From Opitutales bacterium (GTDB taxonomy: Bacteria; Verrucomicrobiota; Verrucomicrobiia; Opitutales; Intestinicryptomonadaceae), in contig JAJXPD010000041.1 in NCBI GenBank assembly GCA_021641325.1, forward strand, positions 5,387-15,235: a stretch of 9,849 nt of DNA, in the 5' to 3' direction. Under the pieces are notes generated by a model. It was not told the DNA's origin. It searched no databases and saw only the letters and a list, made by a program, of their open reading frames with translations. Each line of letters begins with the position of its first letter. Position 1 is the stretch's first letter. The translations under genes were made by a program, and so were the position numbers. This document shows, piece by piece, positions 1-5,895 of this stretch.

Positions 1-2
1 TG

Positions 3-83
3 GTTATTCTATCAGTACTTGCAATGTGCACGACGATAATCGGAAAGTTTTTCGAGTCGATAGACAACAAAAACAAGCAATAG
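3..83 (+). CDS. C-terminal tail of a small membrane protein, probably OadG-like (partial)
   Basis: An open frame enters from the left edge and stops with TAG at 81-83, leaving 26 residues. They form a hydrophobic stretch (VILSVLAMCTTIIG) followed by KFFESIDNKNKQ, a short charged tail. This is what the end of a small single-pass membrane subunit looks like. Its position 33 bases upstream of oadB on the same strand fits the gamma subunit (OadG) of the sodium-translocating decarboxylase, whose single helix anchors the complex and which is usually encoded beside oadA and oadB. The tail is shorter than in classical OadG, which has a long cytoplasmic part. The identity therefore rests mainly on context, and any small membrane protein would fit. 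The upstream part is outside the window. Confidence 0.45.
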   Translation, partial: VILSVLAMCTTIIGKFFESIDNKNKQ

Positions 84-116
84 AGCGCAACAAAAAGTTA
101 ATGGGAAAGAATTATT

Positions 117-1697
117 ATGATTGACAGTTTGTGTGAACTTTTCCTCGAAACGGGATTTCTGTATGTAGACTGGCGCATGATTGTGATGTGGGCGATCGTG
201 TGCGCGCTCTTCTACCTTGCGGTTTGCAAGGAGTTCGAGCCGCTTCTTCTAATCCCCATCGCGTTCGGCGCGCTGCTTGCCAACCTCCCCACGGAGGGCG
301 TCGTGAACAAGCCAGCGGGGGCGGTAATTTCGCCCGAAGCCGCGATTGTAAAAAACGTTTTCGTCTCGAAAGGCGACGCGGTTTTCGTGCCGCGCGTTGT
401 AAAGCATTTGCCGAAAACCGTCGGGGAAATCGCGGCGGACTCGGGGCTTCCGCCGGATAAGGCGGGACGCGCGGTCGCCGACTATTTCGAAGAACTCGCC
501 GACATCACCTCGCCCGAAGGGCGTTCCGACGTCTTCAAAAAGGCGAAGGGCATTCCGGATTTGCTTGCGGTAGTTTCGCCCTCAAAGAGCGCGGGAACAC
601 AGGCGGCGTCCGAAAAATTCGAAGTCGATTTCAGGGGGCAAAAGCTCCTGCTTGGCGCGGACGACATTCTTGTCTGGGCGTCGGCGTCGGGCGACGTCGT
701 GGAAGTCGCGGCGTCGGCTGGCGACAGGCTCGAAAACGGCGAGACAATCGTAGACGTGTACAGCCCGCGCACGGGCGGTCTGTACTACTACCTGCAAATG
801 GGCGTGCTGCTCGAAATCTTCCCGCCGCTGATTTTCCTCGGCGTCGGCGCGTTGACGGACTTCGGCCCGCTTATCGCAAACCCCAAGACGCTCATTCTCG
901 GCGGCGCGGCGCAGTTCGGGGTTTTCGCGACGTTCATCGGCGCGATGTTCCTTAAATTCACCGCTCCCGAAGCCGCGTCAATAGGCATTATCGGCGGCGC
1001 GGACGGGCCGACTTCGATTTTTATAACCAACAAGCTCGCGCCCGATTTGCTTGCGCCGATTGCCGTCGCCGCGTACAGCTACATGGCTCTTGTGCCGATT
1101 ATCCAGCCGCCGATTATGCGCGCGCTCACAACCGAGGCGGAACGCAAAATCAGAATGAAGAGCATGCGCAAGGTAGGAAAAGTGGAAAAGCTCGTGTTTG
1201 CGCTCGTGGTTTCAATCACCTGCATTCTGCTTGTGCCCGACGTCTCCGCGCTTGTCGGCATGCTCATGCTCGGCAATTTCCTGCGCGAATGCGGCGTCTG
1301 CGAACGCCTCAGCAAGGCGGCGCAAAACGAGCTTATAAATGTAACGACGATTTTCCTCGGAACGTCGGTCGGCATCACGATGACGGGCGACAGGTTCATA
1401 CGCGTCGAAACGCTTTCGATTCTCGCGCTGGGCGTCGTGGCGTTCGGCTTCTCCACGGCGGCGGGGGTCGTCATGGCAAAGTGCATGAACCTGTTCCTCA
1501 AAGACAAAATCAACCCTCTCATCGGCTCGGCGGGAGTCTCGGCGGTGCCCATGGCGGCAAGAGTCTCGCAAATCGAGGGACAAAAAGCCGACCCGTCGAA
1601 CTTCCTGCTCATGCACGCAATGGGCCCCAACGTCGCGGGAGTTATCGGCACCGCGCTCGTCGCGGGATACTTCATCTCGACGATAGCTGCGAAATAA
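117..1697 (+). CDS. oadB: Sodium ion-translocating decarboxylase beta subunit with a large insert
   Basis: This is the membrane subunit that decarboxylates carboxybiotin and exports sodium, in the oxaloacetate/methylmalonyl-CoA/glutaconyl-CoA decarboxylase family. Family hallmarks in the 526 residues are FEPLLLIPIAFGALLANLP (39-58), FPPLIFLGVGALTDFGPLIANP (split at 235-245 and 246-256), IGGADGPTSIF (292-302) with the conserved Asp of the sodium path, YMALVPIIQPPIMRALTT (322-339), GSAGVSAVPMAARVSQ (470-485) and HAMGPNVAGVIG (500-511). Usual family members are roughly 370-430 residues. Here about 150 extra residues (about 61-215) lie between the second membrane helix and the third hydrophobic region. 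ATG at 117 has GGGA at 103-106 upstream. It is probably co-transcribed with the small membrane gene before it. An oadA gene is not in the window, so the substrate of the complex cannot be told. Confidence 0.93.
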   Translation: MIDSLCELFLETGFLYVDWRMIVMWAIVCALFYLAVCKEFEPLLLIPIAFGALLANLPTEGVVNKPAGAVISPEAAIVKNVFVSKGDAVFVPRVVKHLPKTVGEIAADSGLPPDKAGRAVADYFEELADITSPEGRSDVFKKAKGIPDLLAVVSPSKSAGTQAASEKFEVDFRGQKLLLGADDILVWASASGDVVEVAASAGDRLENGETIVDVYSPRTGGLYYYLQMGVLLEIFPPLIFLGVGALTDFGPLIANPKTLILGGAAQFGVFATFIGAMFLKFTAPEAASIGIIGGADGPTSIFITNKLAPDLLAPIAVAAYSYMALVPIIQPPIMRALTTEAERKIRMKSMRKVGKVEKLVFALVVSITCILLVPDVSALVGMLMLGNFLRECGVCERLSKAAQNELINVTTIFLGTSVGITMTGDRFIRVETLSILALGVVAFGFSTAAGVVMAKCMNLFLKDKINPLIGSAGVSAVPMAARVSQIEGQKADPSNFLLMHAMGPNVAGVIGTALVAGYFISTIAAK

Positions 1698-1709
1698 ATT
1701 GACACGCGC

Positions 1710-1747
1710 CCGCCGATATTCGATTTTTCCACTTCGAATATCGGCGG
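1710..1747 (+). other. Perfect intercistronic hairpin without U-tract
   Basis: Two perfectly complementary 14-base arms, CCGCCGATATTCGA (1710-1723) and TCGAATATCGGCGG (1734-1747), enclose a 10-base loop. The hairpin starts 12 bases after the oadB stop and ends 31 bases before the likely start of the DUF2062 gene. No run of T follows on either strand, so it is not a textbook intrinsic terminator. It may stabilise the 3' end of oadB mRNA, cause partial termination, or help set the expression ratio of the two genes. Confidence 0.6.
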
Positions 1748-1778
1748 CTTGCCGCAAAGTCAAACGGGAGAAACACTC

Positions 1779-2270
1779 TTGAAAAGATACATAAAAAGGA
1801 AATACCTCCAACTCTACCGCAAAATCGTGCACGAAAAGGCGTCGCCCGAATACATCGCGCGCGGCTGGGCGGTGGGAATGTTTTTCGGCTGCCTGCTGCC
1901 GTTCGGCGTGCAGCTTTTCTTCTCCGTGCCCGCGGCGTTTCTGCTGCGCGGGAGCAAAATCGGGGCGGTCGTGGGAACGTTCATCACAAACCACTTCACG
2001 ATTTTCCTGATTTACCCGCTGCAATGCTATTTCGGCTCGATGCTGATTGGCAACCCGCTTTCGTACGGCGACATCACAAGCGCGATGTCGGAAGTTCTCG
2101 ACAAGCAGGATTGGAACTCGCTGCTCGCGCTCGGCGGAAACCTCGTTGCGGCTTTCTTTGCGGGAGGCTTCGTGTTCGCGGCGGCGATGACGCCGATTAC
2201 ATACTTCGGCATAAAAAAGCTCGTCGAAAAATACAGAAACAAAAACGCAAAGCAGGCGGCGGCAAAATAA
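1779..2270 (+). CDS. DUF2062 family membrane protein
   Basis: This is a 163-residue integral membrane protein matching the DUF2062 pattern. A basic N-terminal segment (KRYIKRKYLQLYRKI) leads into ARGWAVGMFFGCLLPFGVQ (27-45), then an FFSVPAAFLLRGSK segment and the GTFITNHFTIFLIYP region (67-80), with further hydrophobic stretches at about 115-145 and a lysine-rich tail. The molecular function of DUF2062 proteins is not established. Some members are fused to or sit beside glycosyltransferases, but no such neighbour is seen here. The start chosen is TTG at 1779, because GGGAG at 1766-1770 lies 8 bases upstream. An in-frame TTG at 1749 is less likely because it directly abuts the hairpin arm. It may be read through from oadB. 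A strong terminator follows at 2311-2343. Confidence 0.82.
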   Translation: MKRYIKRKYLQLYRKIVHEKASPEYIARGWAVGMFFGCLLPFGVQLFFSVPAAFLLRGSKIGAVVGTFITNHFTIFLIYPLQCYFGSMLIGNPLSYGDITSAMSEVLDKQDWNSLLALGGNLVAAFFAGGFVFAAAMTPITYFGIKKLVEKYRNKNAKQAAAK

Positions 2271-2310
2271 CCGCGCAAAGCCAAGGCGTTGAAAAAGGCA
2301 ATTTCCGGAC

Positions 2311-2343
2311 AATTCCCGACGGCAAAAGCTGTCGGGATTTTTT
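2311..2343 (+). terminator. Intrinsic terminator after the DUF2062 gene
   Basis: TCCCGAC (2314-2320) pairs with GTCGGGA (2331-2337), and the stem continues inward through a G-T wobble and two G-C pairs to an AAAA loop (2324-2327). Six T residues follow at 2338-2343. It lies 40 bases after the stop codon and closes the plus-strand unit. Confidence 0.9.
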
Positions 2344-2480
2344 GTGCTGCGGGGGAAATCCGCCCCGTCCTGTTTGCCTATTCCTACCGCGCGGAAACGC
2401 CGCAAAAGAGCGCGGCAAACTTCACCCCACATCAAAAAAAAACGTCGGCGCAAACTTGCAAAACCGCCGCGCAAAGACAC

Positions 2481-2504
2481 AAAAAAACACCCGATTTCGG
2501 GCGT
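2481..2504 (-). terminator. Intrinsic terminator after the short conserved gene
   Basis: On the minus strand ACGCCCGA and TCGGGTGT form an 8-bp stem (2487-2494 with 2497-2504) around a two-base gap. In practice one or two inner pairs would open to form the loop. Seven T residues follow (A-run 2481-2487 on the plus strand). It begins 12 bases after the stop at 2516, facing the plus-strand terminator at 2311-2343. Confidence 0.85.
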
Positions 2505-2515
2505 TTCATTTGTTT

Positions 2516-2740
2516 TTATTTCGACTCCGCGCGGTGTGCGGCGCGCCACTTTTCGCGATGGTTCATAATCCAATCGAGAAGGGCTCTGTCGTAGCCGATG
2601 TCATGCCCCGCCTTTTCGGATTCGAGCCATTTGTGTTTGAGAATTTCCTCGCGCTCCGCGAGAAATTCGCGGTAAACGCTCGAACGGCGCAACGACGTAT
2701 CGTCGGGAGTAGTCGATTTCAGCCTTGTTCGTTTGGTCAT
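2516..2740 (-). CDS. Short conserved protein of unknown function, DUF4032 C-terminus-like
   Basis: This is a 74-residue soluble, highly charged protein. The core at about 30-68 reads EEILKHKWLESEKAGHDIGY followed by DRALLDWIMNHREKWR. The 'HKW.SE.AG.DIG..AL.DW...H...W' pattern recalls the C-terminal segment of DUF4032 proteins and of short stand-alone homologues in several phyla. This is from memory and was not searched. The frame stays open upstream to 2848, but ATG at 2740 is preferred. The protein becomes family-like only after it, an AGGA lies about 10 bases upstream on the minus strand, and the upstream extension would overlap the GH5 gene terminator. It has its own terminator at both ends, so it looks monocistronic. 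I cannot assign a function. Confidence 0.72.
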   Translation of the reverse strand: MTKRTRLKSTTPDDTSLRRSSVYREFLAEREEILKHKWLESEKAGHDIGYDRALLDWIMNHREKWRAAHRAESK

Positions 2741-2822
2741 AAATTGGGGTGTCCTATAAACCTTGTTGTAGGCAAGAGTGTGCCACGCCCGCTCCCGACT
2801 GCAAGCAAATTCTAACGCCGAG

Positions 2823-2842
2823 AAAAACCGCCGACTGCGGCG
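2823..2842 (-). terminator. Intrinsic terminator after the GH5 gene
   Basis: On the minus strand CGCCG (2838-2842) and CGGCG (2829-2833) form a GC-only stem with a CAGT tetraloop. One G and then five T residues follow (A-run 2823-2827 on the plus strand). It starts two bases after the GH5 stop codon. The stem is short at 5 bp, so efficiency may be moderate. Confidence 0.7.
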
Positions 2843-2844
2843 AA

Positions 2845-3996
2845 TCACTTTGCGCGACCGACGAGAATTTCCGCAAGCTCCGGCGAAAGAATTTTCCGCG
2901 TGTCGTCGTCCACAAGGCTGAACCTGTTGCCGTCGTTGGGCGTGCTAAGATAATTCCAGACGCAATAGGAAATTCCGTTTTCTTTGAGGATTGAAATTAC
3001 GTCGCGCATGTAGTTTTCGCGCGACTCTTTCGGCGCGTGGCGGATTGTCCCGAATTCGCCGCACCACAAAATTTTTTCGGGGTGTTTTTTTGCGAACGCG
3101 ATTGCCGGCGAGAGCATTTTTTCGAGCCACGCCCTGTCCATGCGCTCCGCGCTTCCGTAGGGGTTTTTGTCTCCGCAAAATTCGGAAAACTCCGCATACG
3201 GCTTGATGTCGGACGGATAGCGCATAACCCTGTTGTAGGCAAGCGGCTTTGCCTGCAAAACGCCGCGCTGGTGGGTGAAGACATACGGCTCGTAAAAATG
3301 AAATGTGTAGATTACGTTGGGGTCGTCGAAGAGCCGCAGGTCTTTGAGCCGCCACGCGGAATTCCACGACGTGGAGCCGACGATTATTTTGCGCGTCGGG
3401 TTTTCCGCGCGGATTGCCGCCACCGTTTCCGCCGCAAGCGAATTCCATTTTTCGGGCGGCACATTCAGAACCTCGTTGAGAAGCTCGAACGCAACCTGCG
3501 GCTCGGACGCAAACCTGCGCTCCATCTCAACCCACAACGCGACAAAGCGCGCGCGCAGTTCGGGAGAATCGAGAAGCGTCGCGCTCTCGGGAACGTCGCA
3601 ATAGTTGCCGACCGCCTTGTGCAAGTTCAGCACGACGTTCAGCTTGTGCGCCTTTGCCCATTTTACAAAATTCTGCATCTGCCGCATTGCGGACTCGCGG
3701 TAGACGCGCGGCGACTCCTCCACGACGATTTGGTCGAAGCCCAAGCGCACATGGTCGAAGCCGAGCGACGCTATGTATGCGACATCGGCTTCGGCAATGT
3801 ACGATTCGAAATGTTCGAGGTCGCCGACGGTGATTTTAAACTTTTGGTCGTCGGGCAGAACATTCGGACGCTTGTAGTTTGTCAGCCAGCCGCCTACGCC
3901 CATGCCGCAGCGAAAGCCGTCAAACTCGGCAGCACAAAGCCCCGCAGCAGACAAAAGCAAAAATGCAAAAAAAACGAGTGTCGTAAATTTCATCAT
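2845..3996 (-). CDS. Secreted glycoside hydrolase family 5 (cellulase/mannanase-like)
   Basis: This is a 383-residue exported retaining beta-glycosidase of the GH5 (beta/alpha)8 fold. The N-terminus is a Sec signal peptide (MMKFTTLVFFAFLLLSAAGL) with likely cleavage after CAA at residue 23. There is no proper lipobox despite Cys21. GH5 landmarks in order are GMGVGGWL (31-38), HVRLGF with Arg84, LNLHKA with His127, ELLNEV (171-176) with acid/base Glu175, HFYEP with His233 and Tyr235, WCGEFG (311-316) with nucleophile Glu314, and VWNY with Trp347. Length is normal for one catalytic domain, and no carbohydrate-binding module is seen. The subfamily, and so cellulose versus mannan or other beta-glucan, cannot be told. 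The start at 3996 has AAAGG nine bases upstream. A longer in-frame start at 4029 would spoil the signal peptide. It is divergent from the LacI-type regulator and probably controlled by it. Confidence 0.9.
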   Translation of the reverse strand: MMKFTTLVFFAFLLLSAAGLCAAEFDGFRCGMGVGGWLTNYKRPNVLPDDQKFKITVGDLEHFESYIAEADVAYIASLGFDHVRLGFDQIVVEESPRVYRESAMRQMQNFVKWAKAHKLNVVLNLHKAVGNYCDVPESATLLDSPELRARFVALWVEMERRFASEPQVAFELLNEVLNVPPEKWNSLAAETVAAIRAENPTRKIIVGSTSWNSAWRLKDLRLFDDPNVIYTFHFYEPYVFTHQRGVLQAKPLAYNRVMRYPSDIKPYAEFSEFCGDKNPYGSAERMDRAWLEKMLSPAIAFAKKHPEKILWCGEFGTIRHAPKESRENYMRDVISILKENGISYCVWNYLSTPNDGNRFSLVDDDTRKILSPELAEILVGRAK

Positions 3997-4019
3997 AACG
4001 CAAAACCTTTCTTCAAGCG

Positions 4020-4048
4020 AGAATCGCACCGCCGACGCGCGGCGTCAA
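4020..4048 (-). promoter_or_regulatory. Possible promoter of the GH5 gene
   Basis: On the minus strand TTGACG (4043-4048) and GATTCT (4020-4025) are separated by 17 bases. The -35 box is good and the -10 box poor (three of six consensus positions). Transcription would start about 15-20 bases before the GH5 start codon, leaving just enough leader for the AAAGG ribosome binding site. The palindrome at 4066-4086 lies 17 bases upstream of this -35 box. Confidence 0.3.
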
Positions 4049-4065
4049 ACTTTTCAAGGCTTAAA

Positions 4066-4086
4066 AATATGCAACCGTTGCATATT
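4066..4086. promoter_or_regulatory. Perfect 21-bp palindrome, likely LacI-type operator
   Basis: Arms AATATGCAAC (4066-4075) and GTTGCATATT (4077-4086) are exact inverted repeats around a single central C. The core TGCAAC-C-GTTGCA resembles LacI/GalR family operators, which usually have a central CG step between TGnAA-type half-sites. It lies 66 bases upstream of the LacI-family start codon and about 70 from the GH5 start codon. It overlaps the predicted -35 box of the regulator gene, consistent with autorepression and shared control of the divergent pair. The odd centre is unlike the even-centred CcpA and PurR sites. Confidence 0.75.
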
Positions 4087-4106
4087 GCATTTGACGCATT
4101 TATAAT
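4078..4106 (+). promoter_or_regulatory. Predicted promoter of the LacI-family regulator
   Basis: TTGCAT (4078-4083) and a consensus TATAAT (4101-4106) are spaced by exactly 17 bases. The -35 box is inside the right arm of the palindrome, so a bound repressor would block RNA polymerase. Transcription would start near 4112-4114, giving a leader of about 40 bases that is A/T-rich and shows no clear Shine-Dalgarno sequence. Confidence 0.65.
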
Positions 4107-4151
4107 TTTTTGCAAAATTGAATTTAAAATTGCGCTAAAAAAAATACCGAC

Positions 4152-5150
4152 ATGCCCAGTAAGAGAAAAAACCTCGAAGCCGTTGCCGCGCTTGCAAAAT
4201 GCTCCGCAAGCAGCGTGTCGCGCGCGCTGTCGGGTTCGGGATATGTGTCCGAAAAACTTCGGGCAAAAATACGCGCCGCCGCCGACAAGTGCGGATACAG
4301 GCGGAACGAGCCGCTTTCACGCGCAATGTCGGCGGTGAGGTCATCGCGCCCGAACATCGAGACGGTCGCGTTCGTCAACACAAAAAGCGTGCGCGACGTA
4401 TCGAAATCGTATTCGGCAATAGCAAGGTATGTGGCGGCGGCAAAGCGGCAGGCGGAGCGGCTCGGTCTGAATGTGTGCGACATTTGGCTCGGCGAAAAAA
4501 ATTTCACGCCAAGCAAGTTCGAGAAAATCATGTCGGCGAGGGGCATTCGCGGCGGGATTATTTTCGGGCACTACTACAAGAACAGCATTCCGGAAGGCTT
4601 TAAAAAAATCATCGGAAAATTCAAGTTCGTCTCGATGGGCGTGCGGGCGAACGCGCCCGTGGCGAAGTCGGTCTACATGGACAGGTTTTTGATTACGCGC
4701 GGCTTCACAGAGCGCATAATCCGCGCGGGATACAGCCGCGTCGGGTTTGTCGTGGAGCGCTTTGCCGACAGCTACGAAAACGGGAAATTTTCGGGCGGCT
4801 TTTTGCGCGCGCAGCTTGCGCGCAAAAACGCGCATTTGATTCCGCCGTTGTTTTTCGGGCGCGACGGAAAGGGCAATTTGAAGCGGCTTGCGGACTACAT
4901 AAACAGATACTCGCCCGACGCGGTTTTCAGCTATTCGACGGATATTTCCGACACAATCGAAAGCGCGGATTTGCGCCCGTCAAAAAAGCCGAAATTCTTC
5001 CACTACGACGAACGCTATTTTTCGCCCGAAACGGGAGCGATAAAAAATCAAAGCGAAGTCGGGAAGCTTGCGGTTCTTACGCTTGCAGAAATTTTGCGCG
5101 GATACGCCGCGCCCGTCGCCGAAACCGCAATAGAGCCGAAGTGGAAATAA
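4152..5150 (+). CDS. LacI/GalR-family transcriptional regulator
   Basis: This is a 332-residue DNA-binding regulator. The N-terminal LacI-type helix-turn-helix is clear at about 7-29 (NLEAVAALAKCSASSVSRAL, then SGSG), followed by YVSEKLRAKIRAAADKCGYR and a hinge at about 51-63 (NEPLSRAMSAVR). Residues about 70-330 form a diverged periplasmic-binding-protein-like effector domain, with TVAFVNT, GIRGGIIFGH, RAGYSRVGFV and SPDAVFSYS matching the usual strand/helix landmarks. The hinge does not follow the textbook 'PNxxARsL' but a 'PxLSxxMxxxR' form I associate with verrucomicrobial regulators. It is divergent from the secreted GH5 gene, which suggests it senses a sugar released by that enzyme. 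It is likely autorepressed through the palindrome at 4066-4086. No Shine-Dalgarno sequence precedes the ATG. Confidence 0.9.
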   Translation: MPSKRKNLEAVAALAKCSASSVSRALSGSGYVSEKLRAKIRAAADKCGYRRNEPLSRAMSAVRSSRPNIETVAFVNTKSVRDVSKSYSAIARYVAAAKRQAERLGLNVCDIWLGEKNFTPSKFEKIMSARGIRGGIIFGHYYKNSIPEGFKKIIGKFKFVSMGVRANAPVAKSVYMDRFLITRGFTERIIRAGYSRVGFVVERFADSYENGKFSGGFLRAQLARKNAHLIPPLFFGRDGKGNLKRLADYINRYSPDAVFSYSTDISDTIESADLRPSKKPKFFHYDERYFSPETGAIKNQSEVGKLAVLTLAEILRGYAAPVAETAIEPKWK

Positions 5151-5180
5151 AAAGCCGCCGAGCGTTTTTTTGCTTTGGCG
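5149..5180 (-). terminator. Probable terminator reading the minus strand, overlapping the LacI stop codon
   Basis: On the minus strand CGCC (5177-5180) with GGCG (5156-5159) and AGC with GCT (5172-5174 with 5161-5163) form a stem with a small internal loop. GC and then five T residues follow (A-run 5149-5153 on the plus strand). It is 21 bases beyond the stop of the small minus-strand ORF at 5202. On the plus strand no T-run follows, so the orientation supports transcription of the minus strand here. Confidence 0.5.
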
Positions 5181-5201
5181 TCGGGGCGCGCGGAGAGCGC
5201 G

Positions 5202-5315
5202 TTAGAAGAATATCGAGAATGTTTTGGGGTCGCCGCTTTTGAAGTTGCCCGCGCCCGACATATCGCAGACTTTCGTCTTCACGGTGCCCTTGGGCGACTT
5301 GCCCTTAACGCGCAT
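5202..5315 (-). CDS. Possible 37-residue basic protein of unknown identity
   Basis: A short frame runs from ATG at 5315 to TAA at 5202. The product begins MRVKGKSPKGTVKTKVCDMS and ends GAGNFKSGDPKTFSIFF. It is lysine-rich, with a single Cys and an aromatic end. Codon third positions are mostly G or C (for example GGC, AAG, TCG, GTG, ACC), as in the neighbouring real genes, which random frames here would not need to show. The ORF lies between the cyclophilin terminator (5344-5381) and another minus-strand terminator (5149-5180), as a separate small gene would. A weak GGA lies seven bases before the ATG. No clear promoter fits in the 28-base gap to the upstream terminator, so expression may depend on read-through. 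It could also be the 3' remnant of a lost gene. I do not recognise a family. Confidence 0.4.
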   Translation of the reverse strand: MRVKGKSPKGTVKTKVCDMSGAGNFKSGDPKTFSIFF

Positions 5316-5343
5316 TGTATTGTCCGCGTGTAATGGCAAAATA

Positions 5344-5381
5344 TAAAAAAAGCGGCGCGGGAAAAACGCCCGACGCCGCTT
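5344..5381 (-). terminator. Strong intrinsic terminator after the cyclophilin gene
   Basis: On the minus strand AAGCGGCG (5374-5381) pairs with CGCCGCTT (5350-5357). After one bulged base the stem continues with CGGG/CCCG to a seven-base loop, about 12 bp in all. A run of T residues follows (A-run 5345-5351 on the plus strand). It begins 19 bases after the cyclophilin stop codon and ends the ilvB-cyclophilin unit. Confidence 0.9.
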
Positions 5382-5400
5382 CAAAACGGAAAAATCCGCG

Positions 5401-5883
5401 CTACGCTTCGACGACTTCCGCCGAAAGAATTTTCTGCTCTTCGACGGGTCTGTCCATGAAGCCCGTTTCGCAGTTTTCAATCTTCTTTACGACTTCGTAG
5501 CCCTCGGCGACTTCGCCGAAAATCGTGTGGTGCATGTGCAGCCACGGCGTGGGAACTGTCGTGATGAAAAACTGGCTGCCGTTTGTGCCGGGGCCCGCGT
5601 TCGCCATTGCAAGAAGTCCCTGCTTGTCGAAGCCGACGTTGGGGTCGCACTCGTCCTCGAACGCGCGTCCCCAGACGGACTGTCCGCCGCAGCCGCTTCC
5701 CGTGGGGTCGCCGCCCTGAATCATGAAATCCCTGATTACGCGGTGGAAGATGATGCCGTCGTAGTAGCCCTTTTGCGTGAGTTTAACGAAGTTTTCGCAC
5801 GCCTTGGGCGCGATTTTCGGGAAGAGCTTCAGCTTGATGTCGCCCTGTGTTGTTTTAAGAATTACGAAAGTGTTTTCGTTCAT
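5401..5883 (-). CDS. Cyclophilin-type peptidyl-prolyl cis-trans isomerase
   Basis: This is a 160-residue single-domain cyclophilin that speeds proline cis-trans isomerisation during protein folding. There is no signal peptide, so it is cytoplasmic. Active-site residues are in place: FHRVIRDFMIQGGDP (46-60) with Arg48, Phe53, Met54 and Gln56, and GTNGSQFFIT (99-108) with Phe106. PTPWLHMHHTIFGEV (111-125) supplies Trp114 and His119, corresponding to human CypA Trp121 and His126. It is close in size to bacterial PpiB. The start codon at 5883 is 12 bases after the ilvB stop, and its AAAGGA ribosome binding site directly follows the ilvB TAG, so the two are almost certainly one transcript. The link to branched-chain amino acid synthesis is probably only positional. 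Confidence 0.95.
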   Translation of the reverse strand: MNENTFVILKTTQGDIKLKLFPKIAPKACENFVKLTQKGYYDGIIFHRVIRDFMIQGGDPTGSGCGGQSVWGRAFEDECDPNVGFDKQGLLAMANAGPGTNGSQFFITTVPTPWLHMHHTIFGEVAEGYEVVKKIENCETGFMDRPVEEQKILSAEVVEA

Positions 5884-5895
5884 TATAATTCCTTT

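Noticed and set aside
1749..1778. Upstream TTG start (1749) for the DUF2062 gene
   Set aside because: It touches the arm of the hairpin at 1734-1747, which would hide any ribosome binding site. The TTG at 1779 has a well-spaced GGGAG.
1212..2573. 453-codon open frame on the minus strand across oadB and the DUF2062 gene
   Set aside because: It spans two well-supported genes and two hairpins on the other strand, has low-complexity Arg/Glu/His-rich sequence, and has no family resemblance.
2769..2786. Sigma-54-like box (TGGCAC...TTGC) upstream of the short conserved gene on the minus strand
   Set aside because: The GG and GC doublets are separated by nine bases instead of the ten that sigma-54 promoters require, and no activator gene or upstream site is visible.
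2762..3243. A 13-base direct match (TGTTGTAGGCAAG) near 2764 and again near 3232, with similar translated sequence (LAYNKV/LAYNRV)
   Set aside because: A match of this length is about what chance predicts among all pairs in a window this size. One copy is in GH5 coding sequence and the other is non-coding upstream of a different gene, with no flanking similarity.
4091..4119. TTGACG at 4091 as the -35 box of the LacI-family gene
   Set aside because: Seventeen bases downstream lies only AAAATT, whereas the TTGCAT/TATAAT pair at 4078-4106 is much closer to consensus.
3037..4338. 433-codon open frame on the plus strand antisense to the GH5 gene and running into the LacI gene
   Set aside because: It overlaps the catalytic GH5 sequence, the operator/promoter region and the start of the LacI gene in another frame. 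The composition is that of a shadow frame.
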